Positions 28,053 through 35,356 of a stretch of DNA of 64,000 nucleotides are shown piece after piece. The stretch is taken from assembly GCF_006547065.1 (NCBI RefSeq), contig NZ_CP041243.1, positions 2,805,001 through 2,869,000 of the forward strand, written 5' to 3'. Source of the DNA: Brevundimonas sp. M20 (GTDB lineage: Bacteria; Pseudomonadota; Alphaproteobacteria; Caulobacterales; Caulobacteraceae). Numbering within the stretch: the stretch's first letter is position 1; each line of letters opens with the position of its first letter. Below the pieces are notes generated by a model that saw only the letters and a program-made list of their open reading frames with translations, did not search any database and was not told the DNA's origin. A program made the position numbers and the translations under genes.

Positions 28053-28997
28053 ATGACCACGCGGCGCATGACCCTGATCGGAATGGGAGCGACATTCACC
28101 GTCGCCGCCTGCTCCCGCGCGCCCACGGAGCAGCGGAACGTCATCGCGGCCGGTCAGCCGGCGGCCGTGCTGATCTGGGCCGTGGCGCGGGGGCGACTGG
28201 CCGGGTGGCCACGAAGGCTCGACCCTGACTGCCTGACAGGACTGGCCGCCGGCGCGGCTGACCTGCCGGAACTGGGCGGGCTGTCAGGGCCGGGCCTGAT
28301 GGCCACGACCTCGTCCCTGTCAGCGCTGCGCCCCCGTCTGATCCTCGACTATGGCGACACCGATCCCGATGTCGTGGCGAACGGACGGGCAGCGAGCGAG
28401 GCCTTGGGCGTGCCTTGGGCGATGATAGACGGCGCCCTGCACCTGATTCCCGCCGCCTTCCGTCAGGCCGGGCGACTGCTGGACGATCACGAGCGCGGCC
28501 AGTCGCTGGCCGAGGACGCAGAGCGGATCATCGCGGACTGGCGTCGTCACACGGCCGGGCCGAGCTTCTACTACGCCCGGGGCGCAGACGGACTGCAGAC
28601 CGGATTCCGCGGCGCATTGGCCACGGAGGTCCTCGAAGGCGCCGGCTGGACCAATGTCGCCGTCGGAAGCAGCGGCGATGGCGTGGGCCGGGTGGCCTAT
28701 GAACAGGTGATGGACTGGGACCCCGAGGTGCTGGTCACCCTGAGCGCCGACTTCGCGCGGGCCGTCCGCAACGATCCCCATTGGCGTCGCCGCCGGGATG
28801 GAAGCCGTCGCCGCCTGCTGCTGATGCCGGATCGGCCCTTCGGCTGGATCGACCGCCCGCCGTCGGTGAACCGCCTGCTGGGCTGCGCCTGGATGGCCCA
28901 GCCGAGCGACCGCGCCTCAACCCGGCTGGCGATGCTGAGCCGCCGCCTCTATGGCATGGCCCCGGCGGAAATCCTGATGCCGAAGTGGCTGATCTGA
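28053..28997 (+). CDS. Solo periplasmic substrate-binding lipoprotein, BtuF/FecB-like
   Basis: A 314-residue protein with a twin-arginine-like N-terminus (TTRRMTLIGMGATFTVAAC) and a lipobox VAAC, so it is probably a lipoprotein. The rest resembles the TroA/BtuF-type fold: LRPRLILDYGD (beginning of the first lobe), FYYARGADGLQTGF, and PPSVNRLLGCAWMA at the C-terminus. These proteins bind cobalamin, heme or ferric chelates for ABC importers, but no permease or ATPase gene is adjacent, so the partner is elsewhere or lost. It could relate functionally to the nearby TonB receptors; that is inference. Confidence 0.78.
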   Translation: MTTRRMTLIGMGATFTVAACSRAPTEQRNVIAAGQPAAVLIWAVARGRLAGWPRRLDPDCLTGLAAGAADLPELGGLSGPGLMATTSSLSALRPRLILDYGDTDPDVVANGRAASEALGVPWAMIDGALHLIPAAFRQAGRLLDDHERGQSLAEDAERIIADWRRHTAGPSFYYARGADGLQTGFRGALATEVLEGAGWTNVAVGSSGDGVGRVAYEQVMDWDPEVLVTLSADFARAVRNDPHWRRRRDGSRRRLLLMPDRPFGWIDRPPSVNRLLGCAWMAQPSDRASTRLAMLSRRLYGMAPAEILMPKWLI

Positions 28998-29051
28998 CGC
29001 GCGGCGAGGCGCGCGCTTGAGTTCACGGCTCCGCTGGTCGAGGTTGCGGCC

Positions 29052-30206
29052 ATGAACCGTCTCCGTATCGCCCTCGCGACCGCCTTCGCCCTGATCGCCG
29101 CGCCCGCCTTTGCCCAGGAGCCGCCCCGCTGGTCTTTCGCCATTCACGGCGGCGCCGGTGTGATCGAGCGAGACAGCCTGACGCCCGAACAGGACGCCGC
29201 CTATCGCGCCGCCCTGCACCGTGCGCTGGAGGTCGGGCAGGCCATCCTGTCCAGCGGCGGCTCGGCCATGGACGCGGTGCAGGCCGCGATCCAGATCATG
29301 GAGGACGACCCGCTGTTCAACGCCGGACGCGGCGCCGTCTTCACCGCCGAGGGCCGCAACGAGCTGGACGCGGCGATCATGGACGGCTCCACCCTGAGCG
29401 CCGGTTCGGTCGCGGGCCTGACCACCACCCGCCATCCCATCGCCGCCGCGCGAGCTGTGATGGAGCAGTCACCGCACGTCATGCTGATCGGACCCGGCGC
29501 AGACAGCTTCGCCGCCTCGGTCGGGCTGGAGCAGGTGGATCCCGGCTTCTTCTTCACCGAGCGCCGCTGGCAGGGGCTGGAGCGCGAGCTGCGCCGACTG
29601 AACCTGCCCATCCCGCCGCGTCCCGCGGGCGCCGCGCCGGGTGCCATGGCCGACCTGCCTGCCCCCCCGTTGAACGAGCGCAAATTCGGCACCGTAGGCG
29701 CGGTCGCGCTGGATCAGGAAGGCCGTCTGGCGGCGGGCACCTCCACCGGCGGCATGACCGCCAAACAGTGGGGGCGCGTCGGCGACGTGCCGGTCATCGG
29801 CGCCGGCACCTATGCCTCCAACGCCGACGGCTGCGCCGTCTCGGCGACGGGCTCGGGCGAGTATTTCATCCGGGCGACGGTGGCGCGGGATATCTGTGCG
29901 CGGGTCGGGCTTGAGTTCCGCATGACCGAGGAACAACACACCGACCGTGACAGGGCTCTGATCGCGCTTTCGACCTGCAACTCCGAAGCATGCACCGACC
30001 TCGGCTTTATTCCGCAGTTGTACTCTGCCGCTAACGCCGAGATCGCCGAAGTCGGCGCGCTTGGCGGGGAAGGCGGGGTCATTGTGCTCGGCGCCGGTGG
30101 CGAACCTGTGTTCGCCATGAACACCTCGGGCATGTATCGGGGCTCCGTCTCCAGCGGTACGCGCGCTCAGGTCGCCATCTACGGCGACGAAGAGCTCCGC
30201 CGGTGA
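29052..30206 (+). CDS. iaaA: Isoaspartyl peptidase / type 2 L-asparaginase, exported
   Basis: A 384-residue Ntn-hydrolase with a signal peptide (AAPAFAQ). It carries the family N-terminal FAIHGGAGVIERD, the substrate loop NAGRGAVFTAEGRNELDA, and the autocleavage site before Thr214 (KFGTVGAVALD), the catalytic nucleophile, followed by GTSTGGMTAK and GAGTYA. It cleaves isoaspartyl dipeptides or asparagine. A signal peptide puts it in the periplasm. Its stop overlaps the cupin start (GTGA), the first of a chain of overlaps. Confidence 0.92.
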   Translation: MNRLRIALATAFALIAAPAFAQEPPRWSFAIHGGAGVIERDSLTPEQDAAYRAALHRALEVGQAILSSGGSAMDAVQAAIQIMEDDPLFNAGRGAVFTAEGRNELDAAIMDGSTLSAGSVAGLTTTRHPIAAARAVMEQSPHVMLIGPGADSFAASVGLEQVDPGFFFTERRWQGLERELRRLNLPIPPRPAGAAPGAMADLPAPPLNERKFGTVGAVALDQEGRLAAGTSTGGMTAKQWGRVGDVPVIGAGTYASNADGCAVSATGSGEYFIRATVARDICARVGLEFRMTEEQHTDRDRALIALSTCNSEACTDLGFIPQLYSAANAEIAEVGALGGEGGVIVLGAGGEPVFAMNTSGMYRGSVSSGTRAQVAIYGDEELRR

Positions 30207-30568
30207 CCGCCGCCGTCGACCTGACTGAAAAGTTCGCCGCCTTCTCCGACCACTGGCGCCCCCGCATCGCGGCGCAGTTGAACGGGCAGGACGTGCGGCT
30301 GGTGAAGGTGCAGGGCGTCTTCCCTTGGCACAGCCATGCCGACGCCGACGAGATGTTCCTCGTCTGGAAGGGCCGGTTCCGGGTCGAATTTCGCGACCGG
30401 ATCGTAAGCCTCGATCCCGGCCAGTTCATCGTCGTCCCGCGCGGGATCGAGCATCGCACAGCCGCCGATGAGGAGGCCGAGGTGATCATCTTCGAACCGT
30501 CCGAGGTCATCAACACCGGCGACGCCCCGCCATCCGAGTTCACCGCGCCTTCCGGACAGACCGTATGA
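30203..30568 (+). CDS. Cupin domain protein
   Basis: A 121-residue single-domain cupin: first motif WHSHADADEMFLVWKGRFRV (His/His/Glu pattern) and second motif PGQFIVVPRGIEHRTAA (terminal His ligand). GTG start overlaps the asparaginase stop. Small cupins bind metals or sugars; activity cannot be assigned. Cytoplasmic, since no signal peptide is seen, unlike the upstream enzyme. Confidence 0.88.
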   Translation: MTAAVDLTEKFAAFSDHWRPRIAAQLNGQDVRLVKVQGVFPWHSHADADEMFLVWKGRFRVEFRDRIVSLDPGQFIVVPRGIEHRTAADEEAEVIIFEPSEVINTGDAPPSEFTAPSGQTV

Positions 30569-31035
30569 CTTCCGACACCACCGGCCCCGTCCGATTTCCG
30601 CCGCCGCTGATCTATGTCGCCTTCCTGTTCGCGGGCTGGGGACTGGGCGCGCTGGTCGATGAACCGGCGTTGGGCCTGAGCACCGAGATTCGGCGAGGCG
30701 GCGCCTTCGCCCTGATCATAGTCGGCCTGCTGATCGAGATGGCCGCCCTGAGCCGGTTCCGCCGTCTGGGCACGCCGCCCGAGCCGTGGAAGGCCACGAC
30801 CGCCCTCGCCACCGACGGCCTGTACGCCTTCAGCCGCAACCCGATCTATCTGGGCTTCGCCCTGATCTACCTCGGCTTCGCCGCCGCAATGGACAGCTGG
30901 GTCGCACTGGCGATGATCCTGCCCTGCATGGTCGTGATCGACCGCTTTGTGGTCCTGCGCGAGGAGGCCTATTTGTCCGCCAAATTCGGCGCCGCCTGGG
31001 ACGCCTATCGATCAAAGGTGCGCCGGTGGCTGTAA
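30565..31035 (+). CDS. Isoprenylcysteine carboxyl methyltransferase-like membrane protein
   Basis: A 156-residue integral membrane methyltransferase of the ICMT/PEMT group, with four helices and the conserved SAM-binding C-terminal part: ATDGLYAFSRNPIYLGFALI (the R-N-P-x-Y-L motif) and LREEAYLSAKFGAAWDAYRS. Bacterial members methylate phospholipids or other lipids, not prenylated proteins. It overlaps the cupin by 4 bp and the next gene by 10 bp. Confidence 0.88.
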   Translation: MTSDTTGPVRFPPPLIYVAFLFAGWGLGALVDEPALGLSTEIRRGGAFALIIVGLLIEMAALSRFRRLGTPPEPWKATTALATDGLYAFSRNPIYLGFALIYLGFAAAMDSWVALAMILPCMVVIDRFVVLREEAYLSAKFGAAWDAYRSKVRRWL

Positions 31036-31292
31036 AAGACGACGAACTGTCCGAGATGGCCATCGAGGAGCTGGACGCCGCCTGCGCCCTGCCCTGGCCG
31101 GACATGAAGGCCGTCACCCCGTGGGGCGACACCTATGAGGGCGTCGCGCCGTCGGGCCGCGACGTCGAGGTCGAGCGCCGATACCTGTGGGCCCATCAGC
31201 CCGAAGGCGCCATCGCCGTCGAGGTCGAGGTGCGCCTGATCGGCGGTCGCGAGGGGGCCGAGGCCAAGGCCCTGATCCACCCGCCGGGCTGA
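31026..31292 (+). CDS. Hypothetical 88-residue protein
   Basis: An acidic protein starting from a GTG inside the 3' end of the methyltransferase gene (overlap 10 bp). The sequence AACALPWPDMKAVTPWGDTYEGV and RYLWAHQPEGAIAVEVEVRLI suggests a small globular beta fold; no family is recognised. Fourth gene of the asparaginase-cupin-methyltransferase transcript. An internal ATG at 31056 is a possible alternative start. Confidence 0.65.
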   Translation: MAVKDDELSEMAIEELDAACALPWPDMKAVTPWGDTYEGVAPSGRDVEVERRYLWAHQPEGAIAVEVEVRLIGGREGAEAKALIHPPG

Positions 31293-31350
31293 GCCTGCGC
31301 GGTATCCACAAAGCCGTTAACCTTTTCCCGTTGCCAAGCGGAGCCGGGCG

Positions 31351-31377
31351 CGCAGAATGATGTTCGATCATTCTGCG
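31351..31377. promoter_or_regulatory. Perfect 11-bp dyad upstream of the His-rich membrane protein
   Basis: CGCAGAATGAT, the 5-base loop gttcg, then ATCATTCTGCG. The right arm overlaps the Shine-Dalgarno GGGAG (31377-31381) of the ATG at 31387. As DNA it would be a repressor operator; as RNA it would hide the ribosome site. Either would control the downstream gene. Confidence 0.6.
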
Positions 31378-31386
31378 GGAGCCTTC

Positions 31387-32151
31387 ATGTCCTACGGTGC
31401 AGACTTCCCGGCGGCTGATCCGGCCGGCGCCCCGCTGGACGCGCCAATCCTGATCGGCGCCGACCCGGTGCTATGGGGCGCGTTGATTTTGCTGTTGCTG
31501 GCCGCGGGATTGCTGGGCTGGTTCCTGCGCGGACAGTCGATGCCCAGGACCGGCGACGCCTCCGAAGCGATCTGGAAGGCCGTCAACGGCGCCGCCAAGG
31601 ACGCCATGACGGCTGACGACAACGCCCTGAAGGGCAAGGCCGAACACCTCGCAAAGGTGATCCGGAGCCGTCTCGGCGGGGTTCTGGCGATCGCAGGCGG
31701 CAGGGGCGGGCTCGTCGCGGGACTGGGCGCGCTCGACAAGGCGATCGCGGGCAAACATCCGGAGAAAAAGGAAGAACCCCACAAGCCCGCCCACGACGAC
31801 CATGGCAAAGGTCACGACGAAAAGGCCTCAGATCACGACCACAAGGCTGAAGGCCACGGCCATGATCACACCACCGGCGCGACAACCACCGCCGCCGCGG
31901 CCAACATCGTCATCAACGTCGCGCCCTCGGCTCCGGGCAAACCCGAGAAACCCGACCACGGCGGACACCCGCCCCATCCGCCCGCTCCTCCCAAGGACAT
32001 GACCGGCCGCGAACAGACCGACGCCCTGCGTCTGGCCGTCGCGGCCTTCAATGAGCACTGGAGGGACGCGAGCGCCCGCAAGGGCGAGCTGCGGCAAGCT
32101 CTGGCCGAACTGTCCGGCGACAGCCACGGCCCGCGTCTCAGCCACGACTGA
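31387..32151 (+). CDS. Single-pass membrane protein with histidine-rich segment
   Basis: A 254-residue protein with one membrane helix near residues 30-48 (WGALILLLLAAGLLGWFLRG). A cytoplasmic-side domain continues to about 127, followed by a low-complexity His/Asp/Lys segment (about 128-165, repeated HDDHGKGHDEK-like units) that could bind Zn, Ni or Co, a Pro-rich patch and a C-terminal helix. The start at 31387 is preferred over the ATGs at 31357 and 31360, which lie inside the palindrome. No family recognised. The His tract makes a metal-linked role plausible only. Confidence 0.6.
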   Translation: MSYGADFPAADPAGAPLDAPILIGADPVLWGALILLLLAAGLLGWFLRGQSMPRTGDASEAIWKAVNGAAKDAMTADDNALKGKAEHLAKVIRSRLGGVLAIAGGRGGLVAGLGALDKAIAGKHPEKKEEPHKPAHDDHGKGHDEKASDHDHKAEGHGHDHTTGATTTAAAANIVINVAPSAPGKPEKPDHGGHPPHPPAPPKDMTGREQTDALRLAVAAFNEHWRDASARKGELRQALAELSGDSHGPRLSHD

Positions 32152-32170
32152 TCCGCCACTGACACGGCGC

Positions 32171-32196
32171 CCGGTTTCCCCCCGCGAGGAAACCGG
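32171..32196 (+). terminator. Hairpin downstream of the His-rich gene
   Basis: A perfect 9-bp stem CCGGTTTCC (32171-32179) with GGAAACCGG (32188-32196) and an 8-base loop lies 19 bases after the stop. No U-run follows, so it is either a rho-assisted terminator or a leader structure of the fumarylacetoacetase-family gene that starts 14 bases later. Confidence 0.5.
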
Positions 32197-32209
32197 CTAG
32201 GCCTGCGGC

Positions 32210-33223
32210 ATGAAACTCGCCTCGCTCAAGCATGGCCGTGACGGCCGCCTCGTCGTCGTCTCCAGCGATCTCGCCTGGTTCACCGACGCCTTCCTGATCG
32301 CCCCCACGCTGCAAGCCGCGCTGGATGACTGGGACCGGGTCGAGCCCGACCTGCGCGCCCTGGCCGAAAGCCTTGAGCACGGCGGCGTGCCGCGCGGCCG
32401 CTTCCACGAGCGCGACGCCGCCAGCCCCCTGCCCCGTGCCTATCAGTGGGCTGACGGCTCGGCCTATGTGAACCACGTCGAACTGGTCCGTAAGGCGCGC
32501 GGCGCCGAGATGCCCGAGAGCTTCTGGACCGATCCCCTGATGTACCAGGGCGGCTCGGACGGCTTCCTGAACCCGCGCGATCCGATCCCGCTGGCCGACG
32601 AAAGCTGGGGCTGTGATCTTGAAGCCGAAATCGTCGTCGTGACCGGCGATGTGCCGCAGGGCGTGACCCGCGAAGAGGCCCTGACGCACATCCGTCTGGT
32701 CGGCCTCGTGAACGATGTCAGCCTGCGCAACCTGATCCCCGCCGAACTCGGCAAGGGCTTCGGCTTCGTCCAGTCCAAACCCGCCAGCGCCCTGTCGCCC
32801 GTTTTCGTGACGCCCGAGGCGCTGGGCGACCGCTGGCGGGACGGCAAGCTGCACGGAACCCTGTCGGTCCAGTTGAACGGCGAGGACTTCGGCAAGGCCG
32901 ACGCCGGGGTCGACATGACCTTCGACTTCGGGACCCTGATCGCCCACCTGGCCAGGACCCGCGCCCTTTGCGCCGGCACCGTCATCGGCTCGGGCACCGT
33001 GTCGAACCGTGACGCAGACGGCGGTCCCGGCAAGCCGGTAGCCGAGGGCGGTCTAGGCTACAGCTGCATCGCCGAGGTCCGAACGGTGGAGACGATCCTG
33101 CGCGGCAAGCCGGAAACCGGGTTCCTGAAGCACGGCGACACCGTCCGCATCGAGATGCTGGACGAGAAGCATCACTCCATCTTCGGCGCTATCGAACAGA
33201 CGGTCGGCCCGGTCGCCGGCTAG
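32210..33223 (+). CDS. Fumarylacetoacetate hydrolase family protein
   Basis: A 337-residue FAH-family enzyme. The C-terminal catalytic domain contains the metal ligands within DLEAEIVVVTGD and LVGLVNDVSLRNL, then QSKPASALSPVFVTPE and the GSGTVSNRDADGG loop. The N-terminal domain (about 1-90) resembles that of fumarylacetoacetases from proteobacterial tyrosine catabolism. With hppD in the same window at 54298, tyrosine breakdown is a reasonable role, but other beta-diketone hydrolases share these motifs, so the fahA symbol is not assigned. Confidence 0.85.
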   Translation: MKLASLKHGRDGRLVVVSSDLAWFTDAFLIAPTLQAALDDWDRVEPDLRALAESLEHGGVPRGRFHERDAASPLPRAYQWADGSAYVNHVELVRKARGAEMPESFWTDPLMYQGGSDGFLNPRDPIPLADESWGCDLEAEIVVVTGDVPQGVTREEALTHIRLVGLVNDVSLRNLIPAELGKGFGFVQSKPASALSPVFVTPEALGDRWRDGKLHGTLSVQLNGEDFGKADAGVDMTFDFGTLIAHLARTRALCAGTVIGSGTVSNRDADGGPGKPVAEGGLGYSCIAEVRTVETILRGKPETGFLKHGDTVRIEMLDEKHHSIFGAIEQTVGPVAG

Positions 33224-33300
33224 CCGCTTTACCGATGCGTCGTTCGGCGTAATCTCCGCCCGCCCACGCTGATCGACGGCGATGGGCGGGGGACATTTCA

Positions 33301-33834
33301 GTGACGCCAGAACAACTCATCCCGCTGATCGTGATCGCGGCTGTTATCCCGGTTGTCCTGCTGCGTAACCGCCGACCGAGGACGCTGCGCCCGCAGTTCC
33401 TCTGGGTTTCGCCACTGATCGTCGTCCTCGCCATCGGCGCCGGTCTGTGGGGCATCAGCGCCAGCGGCGGGCACGCCCTGCCGGTGGACCCGATCTCGCT
33501 GCTGATCATCGCCATCGGCATCGGCCTGGGCGCCGCCTTCGGTTGGCAGCGCGGCAGGATGACCACCATCCACAAGGAGCCGGACGGCGCCCTGAAGGCC
33601 CAGGCTTCGCCCATCGGCCTGATCATCATTATCGCCGTCATGGTCGCCCGAAAGGCGCTGGAGCCCTGGCTGGAAGCCCATGCCGCGGAATGGCACGTCA
33701 ACCCGCTGGCGATCATCGAGGCCTTCATGCTGTTCGCCGCAGCCATGGTCGTGACCCAGCGCATCGAGATGTTCATCCGCGCCCGCAACATCCAGCACGG
33801 CGGCACGGACGCCCACGTCGAGGTCGAGGCCTGA
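33301..33834 (+). CDS. DUF1453/CcdC-like membrane protein
   Basis: A 177-residue protein starting from GTG 33301, with a GGGGGA ribosome site about 7 bases upstream. Five hydrophobic segments are visible, with QRGRMTTIHKEPDGALKAQASP in a cytoplasmic loop; this loop is typical of the CcdC/DUF1453 group. The family has no proven function in Gram-negatives. An 8-bp hairpin (33259-33266 with 33283-33290) precedes the start. It stands alone between the hydrolase and the tRNA. Confidence 0.7.
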   Translation: MTPEQLIPLIVIAAVIPVVLLRNRRPRTLRPQFLWVSPLIVVLAIGAGLWGISASGGHALPVDPISLLIIAIGIGLGAAFGWQRGRMTTIHKEPDGALKAQASPIGLIIIIAVMVARKALEPWLEAHAAEWHVNPLAIIEAFMLFAAAMVVTQRIEMFIRARNIQHGGTDAHVEVEA

Positions 33835-34029
33835 TCCCATGCGCCGTTTCGCCGCCGCCGCAATCGCCCTGGCCATCGCGACGCCTGGCTCCGTCCGCCG
33901 ATGGAACCGCGCGCCGCGGACGCTTGCCGCGCTTCAGCGCGCCGACCTGACCACAAACCCAAGACACTCTCTGGCGCGGTCGTTGAAATGCGCCCCGGCG
34001 CGCGCTAGGAGCACTGCACCCTTGTCCGT
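33835..34029. other. Intergenic region between DUF1453-like gene and tRNA-Leu
   Basis: No convincing gene. A short frame starting at 33839 begins like a signal peptide (MRRFAAAAIALAIATPGS) but then becomes arginine-rich, with no family resemblance, and runs into the tRNA. It is either a decayed exported-protein gene or chance. The right end holds the tRNA promoter. Confidence 0.5.
33983..34009 (+). promoter_or_regulatory. Probable promoter of tRNA-Leu
   Basis: TTGAAAT (33983-33989), a 12-bp spacer, then GCTAGGAG (34002-34009). This fits the Caulobacter housekeeping pattern TTGACGS-N10-14-GCTANAWC, placed about 20 bases before the tRNA. Confidence 0.5.
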
Positions 34030-34114
34030 GCGGGCGTGGTGAAACTGGTAGACGCGCCGGACTCAAAATCCGGTTCCGCAAGGAGTGTCGGTTCGAGCCC
34101 GACCGCCCGCACCA
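34030..34114 (+). tRNA. tRNA-Leu (anticodon CAA)
   Basis: An 85-nt tRNA with encoded CCA. The acceptor GCGGGCG pairs with CGCCCGC, followed by A and CCA. The anticodon arm CCGGA-CTCAAAA-TCCGG places CAA at 34-36 (reads UUG). The long variable arm (ttccgcaaggagt) and GGTTCGAGCCC T-arm agree with a class II leucine tRNA. Followed directly by a hairpin-like GCCCGGCTTCGGCCGGGC with TTTTGCTTTT, a good intrinsic terminator. Confidence 0.95.
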
Positions 34115-34124
34115 TCAGCGCAAG

Positions 34125-34151
34125 CCCGGCTTCGGCCGGGCTTTTGCTTTT
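34125..34151 (+). terminator. Intrinsic terminator after tRNA-Leu
   Basis: AGCCCGGC-ttc-GGCCGGGCT forms a tight stem followed by TTTTGCTTTT. It lies about 11 bases after the tRNA and abuts the stop of the convergent prpF gene. Confidence 0.8.
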
Positions 34152-35356
34152 CAGGCGATGGTTTCGCCGGGCACATAGACCCAGCCTTCCATCAGGCGGC
34201 GCGCGCTGCGGCTCATGATGGCGCGGGTGACGGTCCATTCGCCGTCCCGCTGCACCGCCTCGGCGCCGACGCGCAGGGTTCCGGACGGGTGGCCGAAGCG
34301 CACAGCCTTCCGCCCACCGCCGCCCGCCGCCAGATTGACGAGAGTGCCGGGCACAGCCGCCGCCGCGCCGATGGCCACCGCCGCCGTGCCCATCATGGCA
34401 TGGTGCAGCTTGCCCATCGACAGGGCGCGGACCAGCAGGTCCACCTCGCCCGCCGCGATCGTCTTGCCGCTCGAGGAAACATAGCCCTTCGGCGGGGAGA
34501 CGAAGGCGATCTTCGGGGTGTGCTGGCGCTTCGCCGCGCCTTCCAGCGTCTCGATCAGCCCCATGCGCAGGGCGCCGATGGCCCGCAGCGCCTCGAACCG
34601 CGCGAGGATCGCCGGATCGCCGTTGATCGCGTCCTGCAACTCGGTCCCGGCGAAGCCCAGGTCTGCGGCGTTGACGAAGATGGTCGGGATACCCGCGTTG
34701 ATCAGGGTCACGGTCAGCTTGCCGCCCGCGACCAGCGCCTCGGGCACATCCAATTCATCGACCAGATTGCCGGTCGGGAACATGGCGCCGCCCCCACCGT
34801 CACTGGCCTCGCCCTCGTCGGCGGGATCGAGGAACTCCAGGACGATCTCAGCGGCGGGGAAGGTCACGCCGTCCAGTTCGAAGTCGCCGGTCTCCTGAAC
34901 CGCGCCGCCGCTGACCGGAACGTGGGCGATAATGGTCTTGCCGATATTGGCCTGCCAGATGCGCACCTCGCGCACACCATCCTGTCCGGCATCGACATAG
35001 CCGGCATGGATGGCGAAGGCGCCTGCCGCGGTCGACAGGTTCCCGCAGTTGCCCGACCAGTCGACGAAGTCCGTGTCGATCGAGACCTGTCCGTACAGAT
35101 AATCGACGTCGTGACCGGGCCGGTCACTCGGCGAGATGATCACGCACTTGCTGGTGCTCGACGTCGCCCCGCCCATGCCGTCGATCTGCTTGGCATAGGG
35201 GTCCGGACTGCCGATCACGCGCTGGAACAGCCGGTCCCGTGCAGGACCGGGGATCCGGCAGGGCTCGGGCAGGTCTTCCAGACGGAAGAAGACACCCTTG
35301 GACGTCCCGCCGCGCATGTAGGTGGCGGGGATGCGAACTTGCGGACCGTGCGACAT
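34151..35356 (-). CDS. prpF: 2-methylaconitate cis-trans isomerase PrpF
   Basis: A 401-residue PrpF protein. It starts at the ATG at 35356 ([21 protein letters not shown]), which overlaps the acnD stop as ATGA, and carries the hallmarks [43 protein letters not shown] and [15 protein letters not shown]. By family knowledge it isomerises the 2-methylaconitate made by AcnD, in the 2-methylcitrate cycle of propionyl-CoA breakdown. Length is normal. Two cysteines of the diaminopimelate-epimerase-like fold are visible. A longer frame upstream of 35356 is a shadow of acnD. Confidence 0.95.
   Translation of the reverse strand: MSHGPQVRIPATYMRGGTSKGVFFRLEDLPEPCRIPGPARDRLFQRVIGSPDPYAKQIDGMGGATSSTSKCVIISPSDRPGHDVDYLYGQVSIDTDFVDWSGNCGNLSTAAGAFAIHAGYVDAGQDGVREVRIWQANIGKTIIAHVPVSGGAVQETGDFELDGVTFPAAEIVLEFLDPADEGEASDGGGGAMFPTGNLVDELDVPEALVAGGKLTVTLINAGIPTIFVNAADLGFAGTELQDAINGDPAILARFEALRAIGALRMGLIETLEGAAKRQHTPKIAFVSPPKGYVSSSGKTIAAGEVDLLVRALSMGKLHHAMMGTAAVAIGAAAAVPGTLVNLAAGGGGRKAVRFGHPSGTLRVGAEAVQRDGEWTVTRAIMSRSARRLMEGWVYVPGETIA

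Noticed and set aside
33839..34042. Short plus-strand ORF beginning MRRFAAAAIALAIATPGS
   Set aside because: Its tail runs through the tRNA promoter and into tRNA-Leu, and the part after residue 18 is arginine-rich with no recognisable pattern. At most a decayed exported-protein gene.
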